Positions 1 through 9,042 of a DNA stretch of 64,000 nucleotides are shown here, piece after piece. This stretch comes from JAPOXR01 sp965221935 (GTDB lineage: Bacteria > Pseudomonadota > Alphaproteobacteria > Rhodobacterales > Rhodobacteraceae). Both the position numbers and the translations under genes were made by a program. The notes beneath the pieces are model-generated. The model was not told the origin of the DNA, ran no database searches, and worked only from the letters and a program-made list of their open reading frames with translations. Numbering within the stretch: position 1 is the first letter of the stretch; each line of letters starts with the position of its first letter. The stretch is taken from the NCBI GenBank assembly GCA_965221935.1, contig CBDCSZ010000048.1:1-64000 (forward strand). Reading direction: 5' to 3'.

Positions 1-1
1 A

Positions 2-1087
2 AGGCGAGTACGACATCGTTTCCTGTGGGTTGTCATGTGGAAAGGCGAGTACGTCTCCAAGGGCCTGCTGACGCCGCTGTCGCAGTTCTTCACCAGCGGC
101 GCGCTCGTCGACCCACAATACGATATTGACGATATCGCCAATGCGTATCTTCAGAACGGCGGGGTTGTCGGCGGAAACAAGGGCTACATGCCCGGCCGTT
201 CCGGCGCATTGTACGGCGTCCCGTTCGGCGCCGAGACATCGATCCTGGCATATCGCAAGGACATATTCGATGAACTCGGGCTTTCAGTTCCAACGACCTA
301 CGATGAGCTCAGCGACGTCATGACGAAACTGGCTGAAGCCGGTGTTCCCGCCATGACCTCCCGCGGCAAAACCGGGCACCAGGTGACTGCTGGCTGGCTG
401 CTCCACCTTGCGCCGATGGGCGGAAAAATCTTCGACGATGAATGGAATCCGGTCATCAATTCGCCGGAAGCCGTCAGGGCCGCAGAGTTTATGCGCCATG
501 TCGTCAAGACCGGTCCAAAGGGCATCGAAACCTTCGGTTTCGGCGAAGCGTCGGCCGCTTTCCTGCAGGGCGACGCCGCTTTGTATCTGGACACGCTGAA
601 GATCGCCGCGATGTCGCGAAATCCGAAACTGTCGAAGGTTGACGGCAAGGTTGGATTTGCCCTGCACCCGGTCGATACGCGCTGCGGTTCGGAAACCGGC
701 GGTTTTGCTATGGGAATCCCGGCCAACTCGAACAACCAGGAAGCGGCCTTCCTGCTGGTCCAGTTTCTGACAAACAAGCTCGGCGATCAGCGGATGGTGG
801 AACTCGGCGGCGATCCCGTGCGGATTTCCACACTCGCAAACAACACCGAGGGCTTCCCGGAATACCCGGTTGTCGCCGAACAGCTGCCGTGTGCCGACCC
901 CGACTGGCGTCCTCTGATTCCGGAATGGAACGAACTCAACATCGATGTCCTTGGCCAGGCGCTGACCAAAGTCATCACCACGGACGACCCCATCCAGCCG
1001 ATCATGGATGAAGCCAACGAAAAAGCCCGCGCCATCATGGAGCGCGAGGGCTACTACAAGTGGGCCGAATACCGCGCCGGCAATTAA
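2..1087 (+). CDS. Sugar ABC transporter substrate-binding protein, partial (5' end outside window)
   Basis: Family 1 extracellular solute-binding protein that would capture a sugar or polyol in the periplasm for the permeases downstream. From position 35 there are 350 residues, with typical features such as AYRKDIFDELGL followed by PTTYDELSDVMTKLAEAG, and a C-terminal end EREGYYKWAE. The N-terminus and signal peptide lie outside the window. The first bases look frameshifted: positions 3-23 read GEYDIVS, the expected motif, in one frame, while MWKGEYVSKG continues from 35 in another. This is either a real lesion near 24-34 or an edge error. Both permease genes follow in the same direction. The ATP-binding subunit is not in the window. 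The substrate cannot be fixed from sequence. Confidence 0.85.
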   Translation, partial: RRVRHRFLWVVMWKGEYVSKGLLTPLSQFFTSGALVDPQYDIDDIANAYLQNGGVVGGNKGYMPGRSGALYGVPFGAETSILAYRKDIFDELGLSVPTTYDELSDVMTKLAEAGVPAMTSRGKTGHQVTAGWLLHLAPMGGKIFDDEWNPVINSPEAVRAAEFMRHVVKTGPKGIETFGFGEASAAFLQGDAALYLDTLKIAAMSRNPKLSKVDGKVGFALHPVDTRCGSETGGFAMGIPANSNNQEAAFLLVQFLTNKLGDQRMVELGGDPVRISTLANNTEGFPEYPVVAEQLPCADPDWRPLIPEWNELNIDVLGQALTKVITTDDPIQPIMDEANEKARAIMEREGYYKWAEYRAGN

Positions 1088-1316
1088 ACAGTAACGCGCA
1101 GGGTCGCCTCGCCGGCGGCCCTGCCGACCGCCGCCAGCCGATGGATACGGATTGACCAGAGAACAAGCAGCGCCCGCGGCCGCGAAACGGAGAGACTTTC
1201 GCGCGCTGGCTCCATATTTCTTTATCCTGCCGGCGGCCGCCATCATGGCGACGGGACTGGTCTACCCGGTCATTCAGGCATTCTATCTCAGTTTCTACGA
1301 CTGGAAAATCGGAACC

Positions 1317-1325
1317 GATTTCGAG
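1317..1325 (+). repeat. Left target-site duplication of IS copy 1
   Basis: GATTTCGAG, repeated directly at 2965-2973 on the other side of the IS. Within malF this is the DFE codon stretch. Confidence 0.93.
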
Positions 1326-1433
1326 CAGTAATTCCAATTATGCGTTCACATCGGTTTTTTCTTCATTTTCGGCTGCGTTTCCGGGCGGATTTCTACTGTG
1401 TTTCGGCGGAAGGGGCGGGGCTGCCGGTTCCGG

Positions 1434-2720
1434 TTACGGAGGCTTTTCCGGCAGCTCGCCGGTGATGATTGTCCGCATCACGGCGTCCCAGTCGTCGTGC
1501 ACGGCGTAGACGGTCAGGAACTTCAGGTTGTCAAGAAGCCGGCAGCGGGCGGCGAGCTTTGCCCGGGCCTCCCGCCAGCTTTCGCAGACCAGGTCGCAGG
1601 CGCTCTGCATCAGGAACGCGATCAGGTTGAAGGTCGCCAGCAGGCTGGACAGGGTTTCTTTGCCGTGCCCGAAGTTGTGCTCGAGATGGTATCCGTCCTT
1701 GAGAGCCTTGAAGGCGTTGTTCTCCACTTTCCACCGGGACCGGGCGCAGTCGGCCAGTTCGGCGACGCTGTCCGGGCCGACCGGGAGGTCGGTGGCGAAG
1801 CTGTTGCGGCAGAGCTGCTGTCCTGACGGCGATGTGATGGTGACTTCGAACCAGTTGACTTCCAGCGCGTCCTTTCCGCCGCGGATCGGCAGACCGCTCA
1901 TCCAGCGGCAGCGCAGCCAGCGCTTTTTCTTTTTCCGGCCCTCGGTCCGGGTCAGACAGCCGGTCTCAACCCCTTGAATATACTCGTAAAGCGTTGTGTG
2001 CGAGCTCGGCTTGCAGGTCAGGATGAAGCTTCCGCCGGCGGCCAGCACGGCCTCGCAGAGCGGCTGGCGGCAGTAGAGGTCGTCGCCGAGATAAACCGGT
2101 CTGAGCCGGGCCAGGCCGGATCCGGTCCGCCGCAGCCAGCGCTTGGCGGCGTTGGTCTCGCAGTCTTGTTTCCCGGCCCCGTCCTGCGGGCGGATGAACT
2201 CCGGCGGCAGCGGCAGGAGGTGCGAGGTTCCCGGGGCGACGATGCCGGCGCCGGGCACGGCGTGGAAGTTCTGTGTCCGCCCGCCCGCCAGTTTCCGCTG
2301 CGGGCAGTTCCGGCAGCCGATGCTGCAGGAGGTGAAACACTCGGTGCCGTCAAGGGCGGTCAGCAGCCGCCCGTCAAGCCGGCGCAGCCGGTCAAGGGCG
2401 CCCTGGCGGTCCAGCCGGTCGACGATCCGGGTGAAGATGGAATCGAAGCGCTCCGGCGGCGCGCCGTCGAGCACGCTGCGGATGTGGCTGTCGGTCGGCA
2501 GCCGGTCAATGCCGAACAGGGTCCGGGCGTTGGACCGGCCCTGGCGGGACTGGAGCTGCGCCTGCGCCGCCAGGAAGGACGGGCACTGCAGGAAGAAGAC
2601 GGCGAAGGCCGCCATGCCGATGTCGGCCATCTCCAGGCGGGCGTTGGCGCCGGTCCTGCGGTCCGGGGCGGACGCGCAGAGTTCGCGCATGTCGGCGATG
2701 TATCCGGCCAGCGGGGACAT
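1434..2720 (-). CDS. DDE transposase of IS copy 1
   Basis: Transposase of 428 residues that would cut and join the IS ends. The acidic catalytic residues can be placed in ALDGTECF (first D), VYLGDDLYC (second D) and RWKVENNAF (E), an RxxxE arrangement as in IS4-like enzymes. A CSIGCRNCPQRK cluster follows the first D and may bind zinc. The C-terminal part has the HNFGHG motif followed by a hydrophobic helix. It is full length, so activity is plausible, although the copy at 37904 has Y where this one has C in the ALDGTE region. The start follows closely behind a promoter-like sequence that lies inside the IS. Confidence 0.92.
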   Translation of the reverse strand: MSPLAGYIADMRELCASAPDRRTGANARLEMADIGMAAFAVFFLQCPSFLAAQAQLQSRQGRSNARTLFGIDRLPTDSHIRSVLDGAPPERFDSIFTRIVDRLDRQGALDRLRRLDGRLLTALDGTECFTSCSIGCRNCPQRKLAGGRTQNFHAVPGAGIVAPGTSHLLPLPPEFIRPQDGAGKQDCETNAAKRWLRRTGSGLARLRPVYLGDDLYCRQPLCEAVLAAGGSFILTCKPSSHTTLYEYIQGVETGCLTRTEGRKKKKRWLRCRWMSGLPIRGGKDALEVNWFEVTITSPSGQQLCRNSFATDLPVGPDSVAELADCARSRWKVENNAFKALKDGYHLEHNFGHGKETLSSLLATFNLIAFLMQSACDLVCESWREARAKLAARCRLLDNLKFLTVYAVHDDWDAVMRTIITGELPEKPP

Positions 2721-2728
2721 GGCGCCGC

Positions 2729-2756
2729 ATTATGCACATATCAAAAATTTGTACAA
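2729..2756 (-). promoter_or_regulatory. Putative promoter of IS copy 1 transposase
   Basis: On the minus strand, TTGTAC lies 16 bases before CATAAT, close to the sigma-70 consensus. The predicted start of transcription falls almost on the transposase ATG at 2720, with no ribosome binding site in between. The same arrangement occurs in IS copy 2. Confidence 0.5.
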
Positions 2757-2964
2757 ATGTAAGTAAAAACAATAACTTACATGTCTTCTCCGCGCCTTTT
2801 CCCCAGGAGCCGGCGGCCGGAGCGGCGTCGGCGGCAGGTGATTCGCCCGCCGCCGGGGAACCGCCGGCGCGCAGCCGCCTGCGGCGGAAAAAAATTTCCC
2901 CGGGCCAAAAAACCGTTGTGATACAACACGTTAAAAACTCAAAAATCCAAAATTAGAATTACTG

Positions 2965-2973
2965 GATTTCGAG
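2965..2973 (+). repeat. Right target-site duplication of IS copy 1
   Basis: GATTTCGAG, matching 1317-1325 exactly and flush with the IS terminus. Confidence 0.93.
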
Positions 2974-3715
2974 GATGCGCCCTATGTCGGGCTGCGCCAT
3001 TTCATCCGCATGATCCGCGATGCGGACGTTCTGGAGTCTATTTCTGTCACGCTAAGATTTGGCTTTTGGACCATCACCATTGAAATGCTGCTCGGCGTCG
3101 CGCTGGCGCTGCTGCTCGAAAAACCGATCCGCGGCGCGTCGGTCTTCCGCACCGTGTTCATTCTGCCGCTGATGATCTCGCCGGTCGTCGTCGGCCTGAT
3201 CTGGCGCTACCTGTTCGATGCCCGCATCGGCTGGATCAATTATTATCTGGGTATGGTCGGGATTGAACCGCAGGTCTGGCTCGGCGATCCTGAACTCGCG
3301 TTTTTTGCAATCGTTTTCACCGACATCTGGCAGTGGACGCCGTTTATTTTCATCATCGTCATCGCCGGGCTGCAGGCCCTCCCCTCGGAAGTGCTCGAAG
3401 CCAGCAGGATTGACGGCGCGAACTGGTGGCAACACATTCTTCTGGTGAAGCTGCCGATGATCAGGTCCATTCTTGTCATCGCCCTGCTGCTGCGGCTGAT
3501 TGATGTCTTCCGGGCGCTTGAGGTCATGTATATCCTAACCGGCGGCGGCCCGGCCGCGCCACCGAGCTTTTGTCCCTGCATATCTACAACCGGGCATTTG
3601 ACACCCAGCAGCTCGGCTACGCATCGGCGATTTCCGTGCTCTTGATCCTGATCGTTTTCGGGTTGAGTTTCGTCATTCTTGTGGTCGGCAATCCAATGAA
3701 GGACAAGGCGGACGT

Positions 3716-4558
3716 ATGACGGAAGGCCGGCAAATCGGAGGGCGCTACGACACGCTCAGCCATTACGGCACGCTGATTATTCTGGCGATCATCACGCTGT
3801 TGCCGATTTGGGTCATGGTCTCGACCGGATTCAAAAACGATGTCCTGGTGCAGCAGAAAGAACCCGTCTGGTTTTTCTTTGTGCCGACGATCGAGAACTA
3901 CGAACACATCATGACGCGTGGCAAGTTTGACCGCTACCTCATGAACTCAATCATCGTCGGGCTGGCGTCGACCCTGTTCACTTTGCTGTTTGGCGGATTC
4001 TGCGCCTATGCGTTGGCCCGGACGGAATTCCGCGGCCGGGTTCTGGTCGCCAACTCGACCTTGCTGGTGCGCATGGTGCCGCCGGCGGTGCTCGCGGTTC
4101 CGGCGTTCGCTATGGTTGTGAATTTCGGCTTGGACAACGACCGCGCGGTGCTGGTCTTTTTCTACACGGCGCTGAATCTGCCCTTTGCGATTTGGTTGTT
4201 GTTCGGATTTTACAAGCAGATACCGGTAGAACTTGAAGAGGCGGCGATCGTCGATGGCGCATCGCCTCTGCAATTGTTCTTCCGCGTCCTGATGCCGCTG
4301 ATGAAGTCTGGTTATGCGGTGGCCGGCATCTTCACATTCCGGATTGCGTGGAACGAGTTCATACTCGCGCTGCTGTTGACCGGCCGCAAGACGCGGACAC
4401 TGCCTGTCGGCGCCGCAGGGTTCATCACCGATACCGGTGTCGAATGGGGCCGAATCATGGCCATGGGAACATTGATTGTCATCCCGCCGCTGCTGTTTAC
4501 GTTTTTTGCGGCGCGGCAGATCATCGCCGGACTGACAGCAGGTTCCGTCAAGGGCTGA
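3716..4558 (+). CDS. MalG-type sugar ABC permease
   Basis: Inner-membrane permease of 280 residues, the usual length for the CUT1 sugar importer family. Hydrophobic segments are seen at about residues 18-36, 77-100, 120-135, 143-165, 198-220 and 255-275, giving six membrane spans. The EAA loop that contacts the ATPase is at about 174-196 (EEAAIVDGASPLQLFF, ending with MPL). The ATG overlaps the stop of the broken MalF gene (ATGA), which shows they were translated together. This protein is intact while its partner is not, so it is probably on its way to loss or works with another permease. Confidence 0.93.
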   Translation: MTEGRQIGGRYDTLSHYGTLIILAIITLLPIWVMVSTGFKNDVLVQQKEPVWFFFVPTIENYEHIMTRGKFDRYLMNSIIVGLASTLFTLLFGGFCAYALARTEFRGRVLVANSTLLVRMVPPAVLAVPAFAMVVNFGLDNDRAVLVFFYTALNLPFAIWLLFGFYKQIPVELEEAAIVDGASPLQLFFRVLMPLMKSGYAVAGIFTFRIAWNEFILALLLTGRKTRTLPVGAAGFITDTGVEWGRIMAMGTLIVIPPLLFTFFAARQIIAGLTAGSVKG

Positions 4559-4574
4559 CAAGCCCGGCGAATTG

Positions 4575-4599
4575 CCGTAGCCACACTGTCTTGCTACGG
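4575..4599 (+). other. Short hairpin between permease and aminotransferase genes
   Basis: CCGTAGC and GCTACGG form perfect 7-bp arms around an 11-base loop. No T-run follows, so it is not a clear intrinsic terminator. It could stabilise the upstream message. The downstream gene has its own ribosome binding site, GGAG at 4617-4620. Confidence 0.4.
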
Positions 4600-4626
4600 A
4601 ATGGCTGAAGAATCCTGGAGACTGTC

Positions 4627-5796
4627 ATGACTAGCATCGTTCATGCCGAAGCAATGTCACGGCTCGGAACAGAGTCGGCGTTTGAGGTGTTGGCGCGGGC
4701 GCAGGCCCTTGCCGCGCAAGGGCACGACATTATCAATCTTGGCATAGGCCAGCCCGATTTCAAAACCCCGGAACATATCGTCGAGGCTGCGGTCAAGGCG
4801 CTGCGGGACGGCCATCACGGTTACACGCCGGCGAATGGAATTCCGGCGCTGCGCGAGGCGGTGGCGGCGGATCTCAACCGGCGTCACGGCGTTGAGGTGA
4901 ATCCCGACAATATTGTGGTTGTCCCGGGCGGCAAGCCGACAATGTTCTTTGCGGTGCTGATGTTCGGCGAGCCGGGGGCGGAGATCATGTATCCGAACCC
5001 GGGTTTTCCCATCTATGAAAGCGCAATCAGTTTTTCAGGCGCGACCCCGGTTCCGATCAAGCTGGAAGAGGCCAATGGTTTCTCCTTTTCGGCTGAGTCG
5101 ATTCTTGACCAGGTCACCGGCAGGACAAGGCTGATCATCGTCAATTCACCAGCCAATCCAACCGGCGGCGTGACCGAAAAGCGTGAGGTTGACCTGCTCG
5201 TCGACGGGCTGCGGGAGCATCCGCGCGTCGCCATCCTGTCGGACGAGATCTACTCAAACCTGCTCTATGGCGGGCGCAGCCATGTCTCGCTTCTGCAGTA
5301 TCCGGAAATCCGTGATCGGCTCATCATGCTGGACGGGTGGTCCAAGACCTATGCCATGACCGGATGGCGGATCGGCTACGCCGTGTGGCCCGACTCATGC
5401 GTCGAGCTGGCCACAAGACTGTGTATCAACGATCACTCCTGCGTCAACGCGGCGACGCAGTTTGCCGGAATCGCGGCGCTGGAGGGACCGCAGGATGACG
5501 TTCATGCCATGGTTGCCGAGTTTGACTCGCGCCGCCAAGTGATCGTGCGCCAGCTGAACAGCCTGCCGGGCACCAGCTGCGTTGATGCCGCCGGCGCCTT
5601 TTATGCGTTTCCAAATATCCAGGGAACCGGGCTGACGTCCCGCGAAGCTGAAACTCTGTTTCTTAATGAGGCCGGGGTTGCCACTGTTTCCGGAACATCG
5701 TTCGGCGCACTCGGAGAAGGGTATGTCCGTTTTTCATACGCAAACTCGACAGAGAACATTGTCGAGGCGCTGCGCCGGATTTCCGCTGTCCTGTAG
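4627..5796 (+). CDS. Class I/II pyridoxal-phosphate aminotransferase
   Basis: Cytoplasmic PLP enzyme of fold type I, 389 residues, which swaps an amino group between an amino acid and a 2-oxo acid. The N-terminal INLGIGQPDF stretch, NSPANPTG (Asn177), SDEIY (Asp206) and SKTYAMTGWRIGY (Lys240 as the Schiff-base lysine, with Arg248 for the phosphate) are all present, as is the C-terminal substrate Arg in YVRFSYANS. The overall pattern is that of the aspartate aminotransferase I-gamma group, but the substrate cannot be told. The ATG is preceded by GGAG. It lies 68 bases after the ABC permease in the same direction and could share its message, although no functional link is obvious. Confidence 0.92.
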   Translation: MTSIVHAEAMSRLGTESAFEVLARAQALAAQGHDIINLGIGQPDFKTPEHIVEAAVKALRDGHHGYTPANGIPALREAVAADLNRRHGVEVNPDNIVVVPGGKPTMFFAVLMFGEPGAEIMYPNPGFPIYESAISFSGATPVPIKLEEANGFSFSAESILDQVTGRTRLIIVNSPANPTGGVTEKREVDLLVDGLREHPRVAILSDEIYSNLLYGGRSHVSLLQYPEIRDRLIMLDGWSKTYAMTGWRIGYAVWPDSCVELATRLCINDHSCVNAATQFAGIAALEGPQDDVHAMVAEFDSRRQVIVRQLNSLPGTSCVDAAGAFYAFPNIQGTGLTSREAETLFLNEAGVATVSGTSFGALGEGYVRFSYANSTENIVEALRRISAVL

Positions 5797-6061
5797 CGCA
5801 TCCGGCCCGTGCGATACGGCGCAGAAACCGGATCGCCGGACCGCCTCTGTCGTCTGCGTGCGAGCGCCTTCGCGGGAACCATGAGGCGCTGAAGAGGCGA
5901 AGCGGCCCCAAGAGAGACGGTGAATCGCTCGCCCCGGAGCCTCCCTCCGCCGATACCGCCGGACCCGCGAACCGTTGACGCGAACTGCCGTGGCCCCAGT
6001 GCGCTCCCGCAATGAGTCAGTTGGGAATTCTCTTCAAAAACATAAGGTTATCGCAGGAATG

Positions 6062-7363
6062 TCACTTCATCCGGTCAGGCAGGAACAGGGCGATTTCCGG
6101 AAACGCCACCATAATCGCCAAGCAGGCGGCCATCGCGAACCAGAATGGCAGCACGCCGCGGAATATCGTGGCCATTGGCACGCCCGACGCGACACCCTTC
6201 ACGACAAACACATTGATGCCCACCGGCGGCGTGATGAGCCCCATTTCGATCACGATCACGCAGATGACGCCAAACCAGATCGGGTCAAAACCGAGGCCCG
6301 AAACAATTGGGAAAACTACAGGTATGGTGACAACCAACATCGCAAGACCGTCAAAAAACATCCCCAGAATGATGTAACCGATCAGAATCGCGATCAGTGT
6401 CGAATAGGGGCCAAGACCGAGCTGCTTGAGTTCCAATGCCAACGTTTTGGGAATGTGGGTCAGCGCCAAAAACGGTCCGAACACATGTGCGCCGATGATG
6501 ATGAGGTACAGCATCGCGGTCATTGTGACAGTTTCCAAAAGAATGTTCGGAACCTGGCTCAGTTTCACTGCGCCCGTGGTCAAAGCAAGAATGGAGACCA
6601 GCGTCGCCCCAACCCCGGCGGCTTCCACCGGTGTGAACACACCAAGGTATATCCCGCCGATCGAAATGAAGATGACGGCAACCAATGGAAGCGAGTGAAG
6701 GGTTGCTCTGATCTTGTCGGCAAAACGCGTGACCGGACCGGCGGGACCCTCGGAGGGTTTTAGCGCGGTGACGATCAGAATCGCGGTCACAAACAGCAGC
6801 GACAGGATGATGCCGGGCAGAATGCCGGCAATAAACAGCCTGCCAATGCTTTCTTCCGTCAGCACGGCGTAAAGCACAAATCCGGTCGATGGAGGGATCA
6901 ATATTCCGAGAGTGCCGCCAGCCGCGACCGCGCCGGTGGCCAGACCGTCGGCATAGCCGAATCGCTTCATCTGCGGCAGCGCCACTTTGCCTATGGTGAC
7001 CGCAGTGGCGACCGACGATCCGGAAACAGCGGCGAATGCGGCGCAGCCCAGAATTGTGGCCGAGGCCAATCCGCCGCGCAATCGGCCGATCCAGGCATAG
7101 GCGGCTTCGTACAGCCTCTGCGAATACCCGGCGGTGCCCGCGATGTTTCCCATGAGGACGAACAGCGGAATGATCGATAGGGCGTAGGCGGTGATCGATG
7201 AATAGGTTTCCGAGGACATCGTGGCGATTGCCGCCTTCTGCCCATCAATGAACCAGATCCCGCCAAACCCCACAACGAGCAATGACAATCCAACTGGAAA
7301 CCGGGCGACGAGGCAAAAGAAAAGCGCGGCAATGCCGATGACACCGATGAGCGTCTCACTCAT
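6062..7363 (-). CDS. dctM: TRAP transporter large permease (DctM)
   Basis: Large membrane subunit of a tripartite ATP-independent periplasmic transporter, which moves organic acids or related solutes using the sodium or proton gradient. It has about 433 residues with many hydrophobic helices, as expected for DctM (12 spans in the family). The start is placed at the ATG at 7363 (MSETLIGVIGIAALFF), because earlier in-frame residues read as the end of the small permease in another frame. It overlaps the DctQ gene by 8 bases, so the two are translationally coupled. Order of transcription is dctP, dctQ, dctM. Confidence 0.94.
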   Translation of the reverse strand: MSETLIGVIGIAALFFCLVARFPVGLSLLVVGFGGIWFIDGQKAAIATMSSETYSSITAYALSIIPLFVLMGNIAGTAGYSQRLYEAAYAWIGRLRGGLASATILGCAAFAAVSGSSVATAVTIGKVALPQMKRFGYADGLATGAVAAGGTLGILIPPSTGFVLYAVLTEESIGRLFIAGILPGIILSLLFVTAILIVTALKPSEGPAGPVTRFADKIRATLHSLPLVAVIFISIGGIYLGVFTPVEAAGVGATLVSILALTTGAVKLSQVPNILLETVTMTAMLYLIIIGAHVFGPFLALTHIPKTLALELKQLGLGPYSTLIAILIGYIILGMFFDGLAMLVVTIPVVFPIVSGLGFDPIWFGVICVIVIEMGLITPPVGINVFVVKGVASGVPMATIFRGVLPFWFAMAACLAIMVAFPEIALFLPDRMK

Positions 7364-7871
7364 ATTTCGAAATCCCGAGGCGCAGCTGATTGCACAGCTG
7401 ACCGGCCAGCACCAAGGCAAAGAGACCCATGCCGACAGTGATCGCGGCATACGCGACCCATACCGGCAGCTCGATCATGTTGGTGACATCGCCATACTTC
7501 CGGGCATCCAGGGCCTTGCCATAGGTTTTTTGGATCAGAAGCAGCAATACGTAACAGGAGACGCATCTTGCCAGAACGTCGCCGCCGAACCGTCCCCATG
7601 GCCCAATCGCGCTGTCCAGGACGTCGACCCGGATATGCGCGTTCTTGAGAGCTGAAAACGGCATGGCCATCATGACAACCAGCGACATGCCGATTTCAAC
7701 CAGCTCCTGATCTCCCAGGATCGGCTCATTCAACACATAGCGGAACAGGACCGAAACGGTGACCAAGATCATGATCGCAAAGAGAACTAGGCCGCCCAGA
7801 TAGGCGACCCATTTGAGAAGGCGTTCGGGATAATCCCGAACGCCTGTCATTAGCGAACCGTTGCCGGTCAT
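7356..7871 (-). CDS. dctQ: TRAP transporter small permease (DctQ)
   Basis: Small membrane subunit of the TRAP transporter, 171 residues, the usual size. Four hydrophobic segments are visible at about residues 24-45, 60-80, 97-115 and 138-160, and the family signature VLFRYVLN with the following GDQELVEIGM is present. The ATG overlaps the DctP stop in a TGATG. It pairs with DctM at 6062 and the binding protein at 7871. An alternative start eight codons in (7850) cannot be excluded. Confidence 0.92.
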   Translation of the reverse strand: MTGNGSLMTGVRDYPERLLKWVAYLGGLVLFAIMILVTVSVLFRYVLNEPILGDQELVEIGMSLVVMMAMPFSALKNAHIRVDVLDSAIGPWGRFGGDVLARCVSCYVLLLLIQKTYGKALDARKYGDVTNMIELPVWVAYAAITVGMGLFALVLAGQLCNQLRLGISKYE

Positions 7872-8857
7872 CAGTTCCCGACTGCAGCGGCCCAGCCAGT
7901 TGCGTCAATGCCCTCGCCGTCGAGTTCAGCGATGACCTCAGCCGCAAGATTGTCACTGGCAGCGTTAAACTCAGCGGCGGCTTCAGCGGAAAGCTCAATC
8001 AACTCGCCGCCTTCATCCAGCCATTTTGCCAGTGCTCTGTCGGAGGCATTTGTCATTGTGACGCGTCCGCCTTCAGACATGTCAGCGCCAGTCAAACCTG
8101 TCAGTATCGCTCGCGTGTCCGCATCGAGACCGACCCAACTGTCGCGGTTCATGACCAGCATGAACATAGAGTTGGTGGCGTTCATTCCCTTGGTGATGTG
8201 ATTGGTGACTTCGCCGAGCTTGAAACTGCTCAGGACCGATGTGTCAACGAGCGTTCCGTCGACAACGCCGGTGTCCATGGACTGATAAACCTGCGTGATC
8301 GGCATTGACACCGCGGTCGCGCCCCAGGCCTCAACCAGGCGTCCGGTGTTCTTGGACGGCACGCGTATCTTCAGCCCTTCGAGATCGGAAAGGCTCTCAA
8401 TCCGCTTTTCCGCCATCAGCAGAACCGCATCGCCCGCAGTCCAAAGGCCGAGCAGTTTGGTGCGCTGGAACTCCTCGTCCAGCATTTCAATGTTGTTCCA
8501 GACCGCTTCGGTTTTGTTGGCCCCGGGAGCAACGATGCCCGGAAGTTCGAGCAGCAGCGTCTTCTTGAACTGCGATGCTGTGTAACCCGGCAGCGCATAG
8601 ACGATTTCGGCCACGCCATCGACAACTCTGTCGTATTGCTTCACCGGGCCTGCGCCGAGCTCGCCGCCCGGATAAATGCGGATCGTCGTTGCGCCGCCCG
8701 TTGCCTCAGACAGATTGTCGGCAAGCGGAATGAACATTTCAAGATGCAGGTGGTATTTCGTTGAAGAGAAATGCGCCAGTTTCAGCTCATCGGCGCCGGC
8801 AAATGTGGAAATCGCGGCGACGGCCGCGCCGCCGAGTACAGATTTGAAGACAGTCAT
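7871..8857 (-). CDS. dctP: TRAP transporter solute-binding protein (DctP)
   Basis: Periplasmic receptor of the TRAP transporter, 328 residues. The start at 8857 is chosen because AAGGAAAG lies just upstream and because it opens a normal signal peptide, MTVFKSVLGGAAVAAISTFAGA, before ADELKLAHF. The family signature, LKIRVPSKNTGRLVEAWGA with the ligand-carboxylate Arg, is visible near residue 170. The substrate is unknown. It is first in a dctPQM operon transcribed leftward. Confidence 0.94.
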   Translation of the reverse strand: MTVFKSVLGGAAVAAISTFAGADELKLAHFSSTKYHLHLEMFIPLADNLSEATGGATTIRIYPGGELGAGPVKQYDRVVDGVAEIVYALPGYTASQFKKTLLLELPGIVAPGANKTEAVWNNIEMLDEEFQRTKLLGLWTAGDAVLLMAEKRIESLSDLEGLKIRVPSKNTGRLVEAWGATAVSMPITQVYQSMDTGVVDGTLVDTSVLSSFKLGEVTNHITKGMNATNSMFMLVMNRDSWVGLDADTRAILTGLTGADMSEGGRVTMTNASDRALAKWLDEGGELIELSAEAAAEFNAASDNLAAEVIAELDGEGIDATGWAAAVGN

Positions 8858-9042
8858 GATCTTTCCTTTGGGTCTTCTTGCGTGATGCCCTACGCTATTT
8901 AGTCGCGGTCTTGGCCGCAAGTCCCACGAAAAAACACTTTCGCAAAACTCTGCCGTAACATGGTTTGCGGCCTGCCCGGAGTCGCATGACCTCGTTGCTA
9001 ACGGGAAATCCAAGGCGAACTGATACGCACGAACCGCTGCGG

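Larger units (their letters stand above)
1326..2964 (-). mobile_element. IS copy 1 (1639 bp, DDE transposase, inserted in malF)
   Basis: Complete insertion sequence. Its ends are inverted repeats, CAGTAATTCCAATTATG at the left and CAGTAATTCTAATTTTGG read inward from the right, and it is flanked by a 9-bp direct duplication. It carries one transposase on the minus strand. A second copy at 37660-40153 has exactly the same length once its 855-bp insert is subtracted, and its transposase differs at only a small fraction of residues, so the two share recent ancestry. The transposase resembles the IS4-like group of DDE enzymes, but the exact family name was not verified. Confidence 0.93.
1152..3719 (+). 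pseudogene. MalF-type sugar ABC permease, disrupted by IS and frameshift
   Basis: Inner-membrane permease partner of the MalG-type protein at 3716. The 5' part, from a TTG at 1152, encodes a basic N-terminus and a first membrane helix up to KIGTDFEQ, where an IS enters at 1326. The gene resumes at 2965 as DFEDAPYVGLRHFIRM, so removing the IS and one copy of the 9-bp target duplication restores a continuous permease. The EAA loop is visible as EASRIDGANWW. A second, independent lesion lies near 3552: after ILTGGGP one G appears to be missing, and the true C-terminus (GRATELLSLHIYNRAFD to NPMKDKADV) continues in another frame to the stop at 3717-3719. That stop overlaps the next start. The gene cannot make a normal permease, so the importer is probably dead unless a paralogue substitutes. 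Confidence 0.88.

Noticed and set aside
284..1246. Open frame of 320 residues opposite the sugar-binding protein
   Set aside because: The plus-strand frame is a clear solute-binding protein; the reverse frame shows no motifs.
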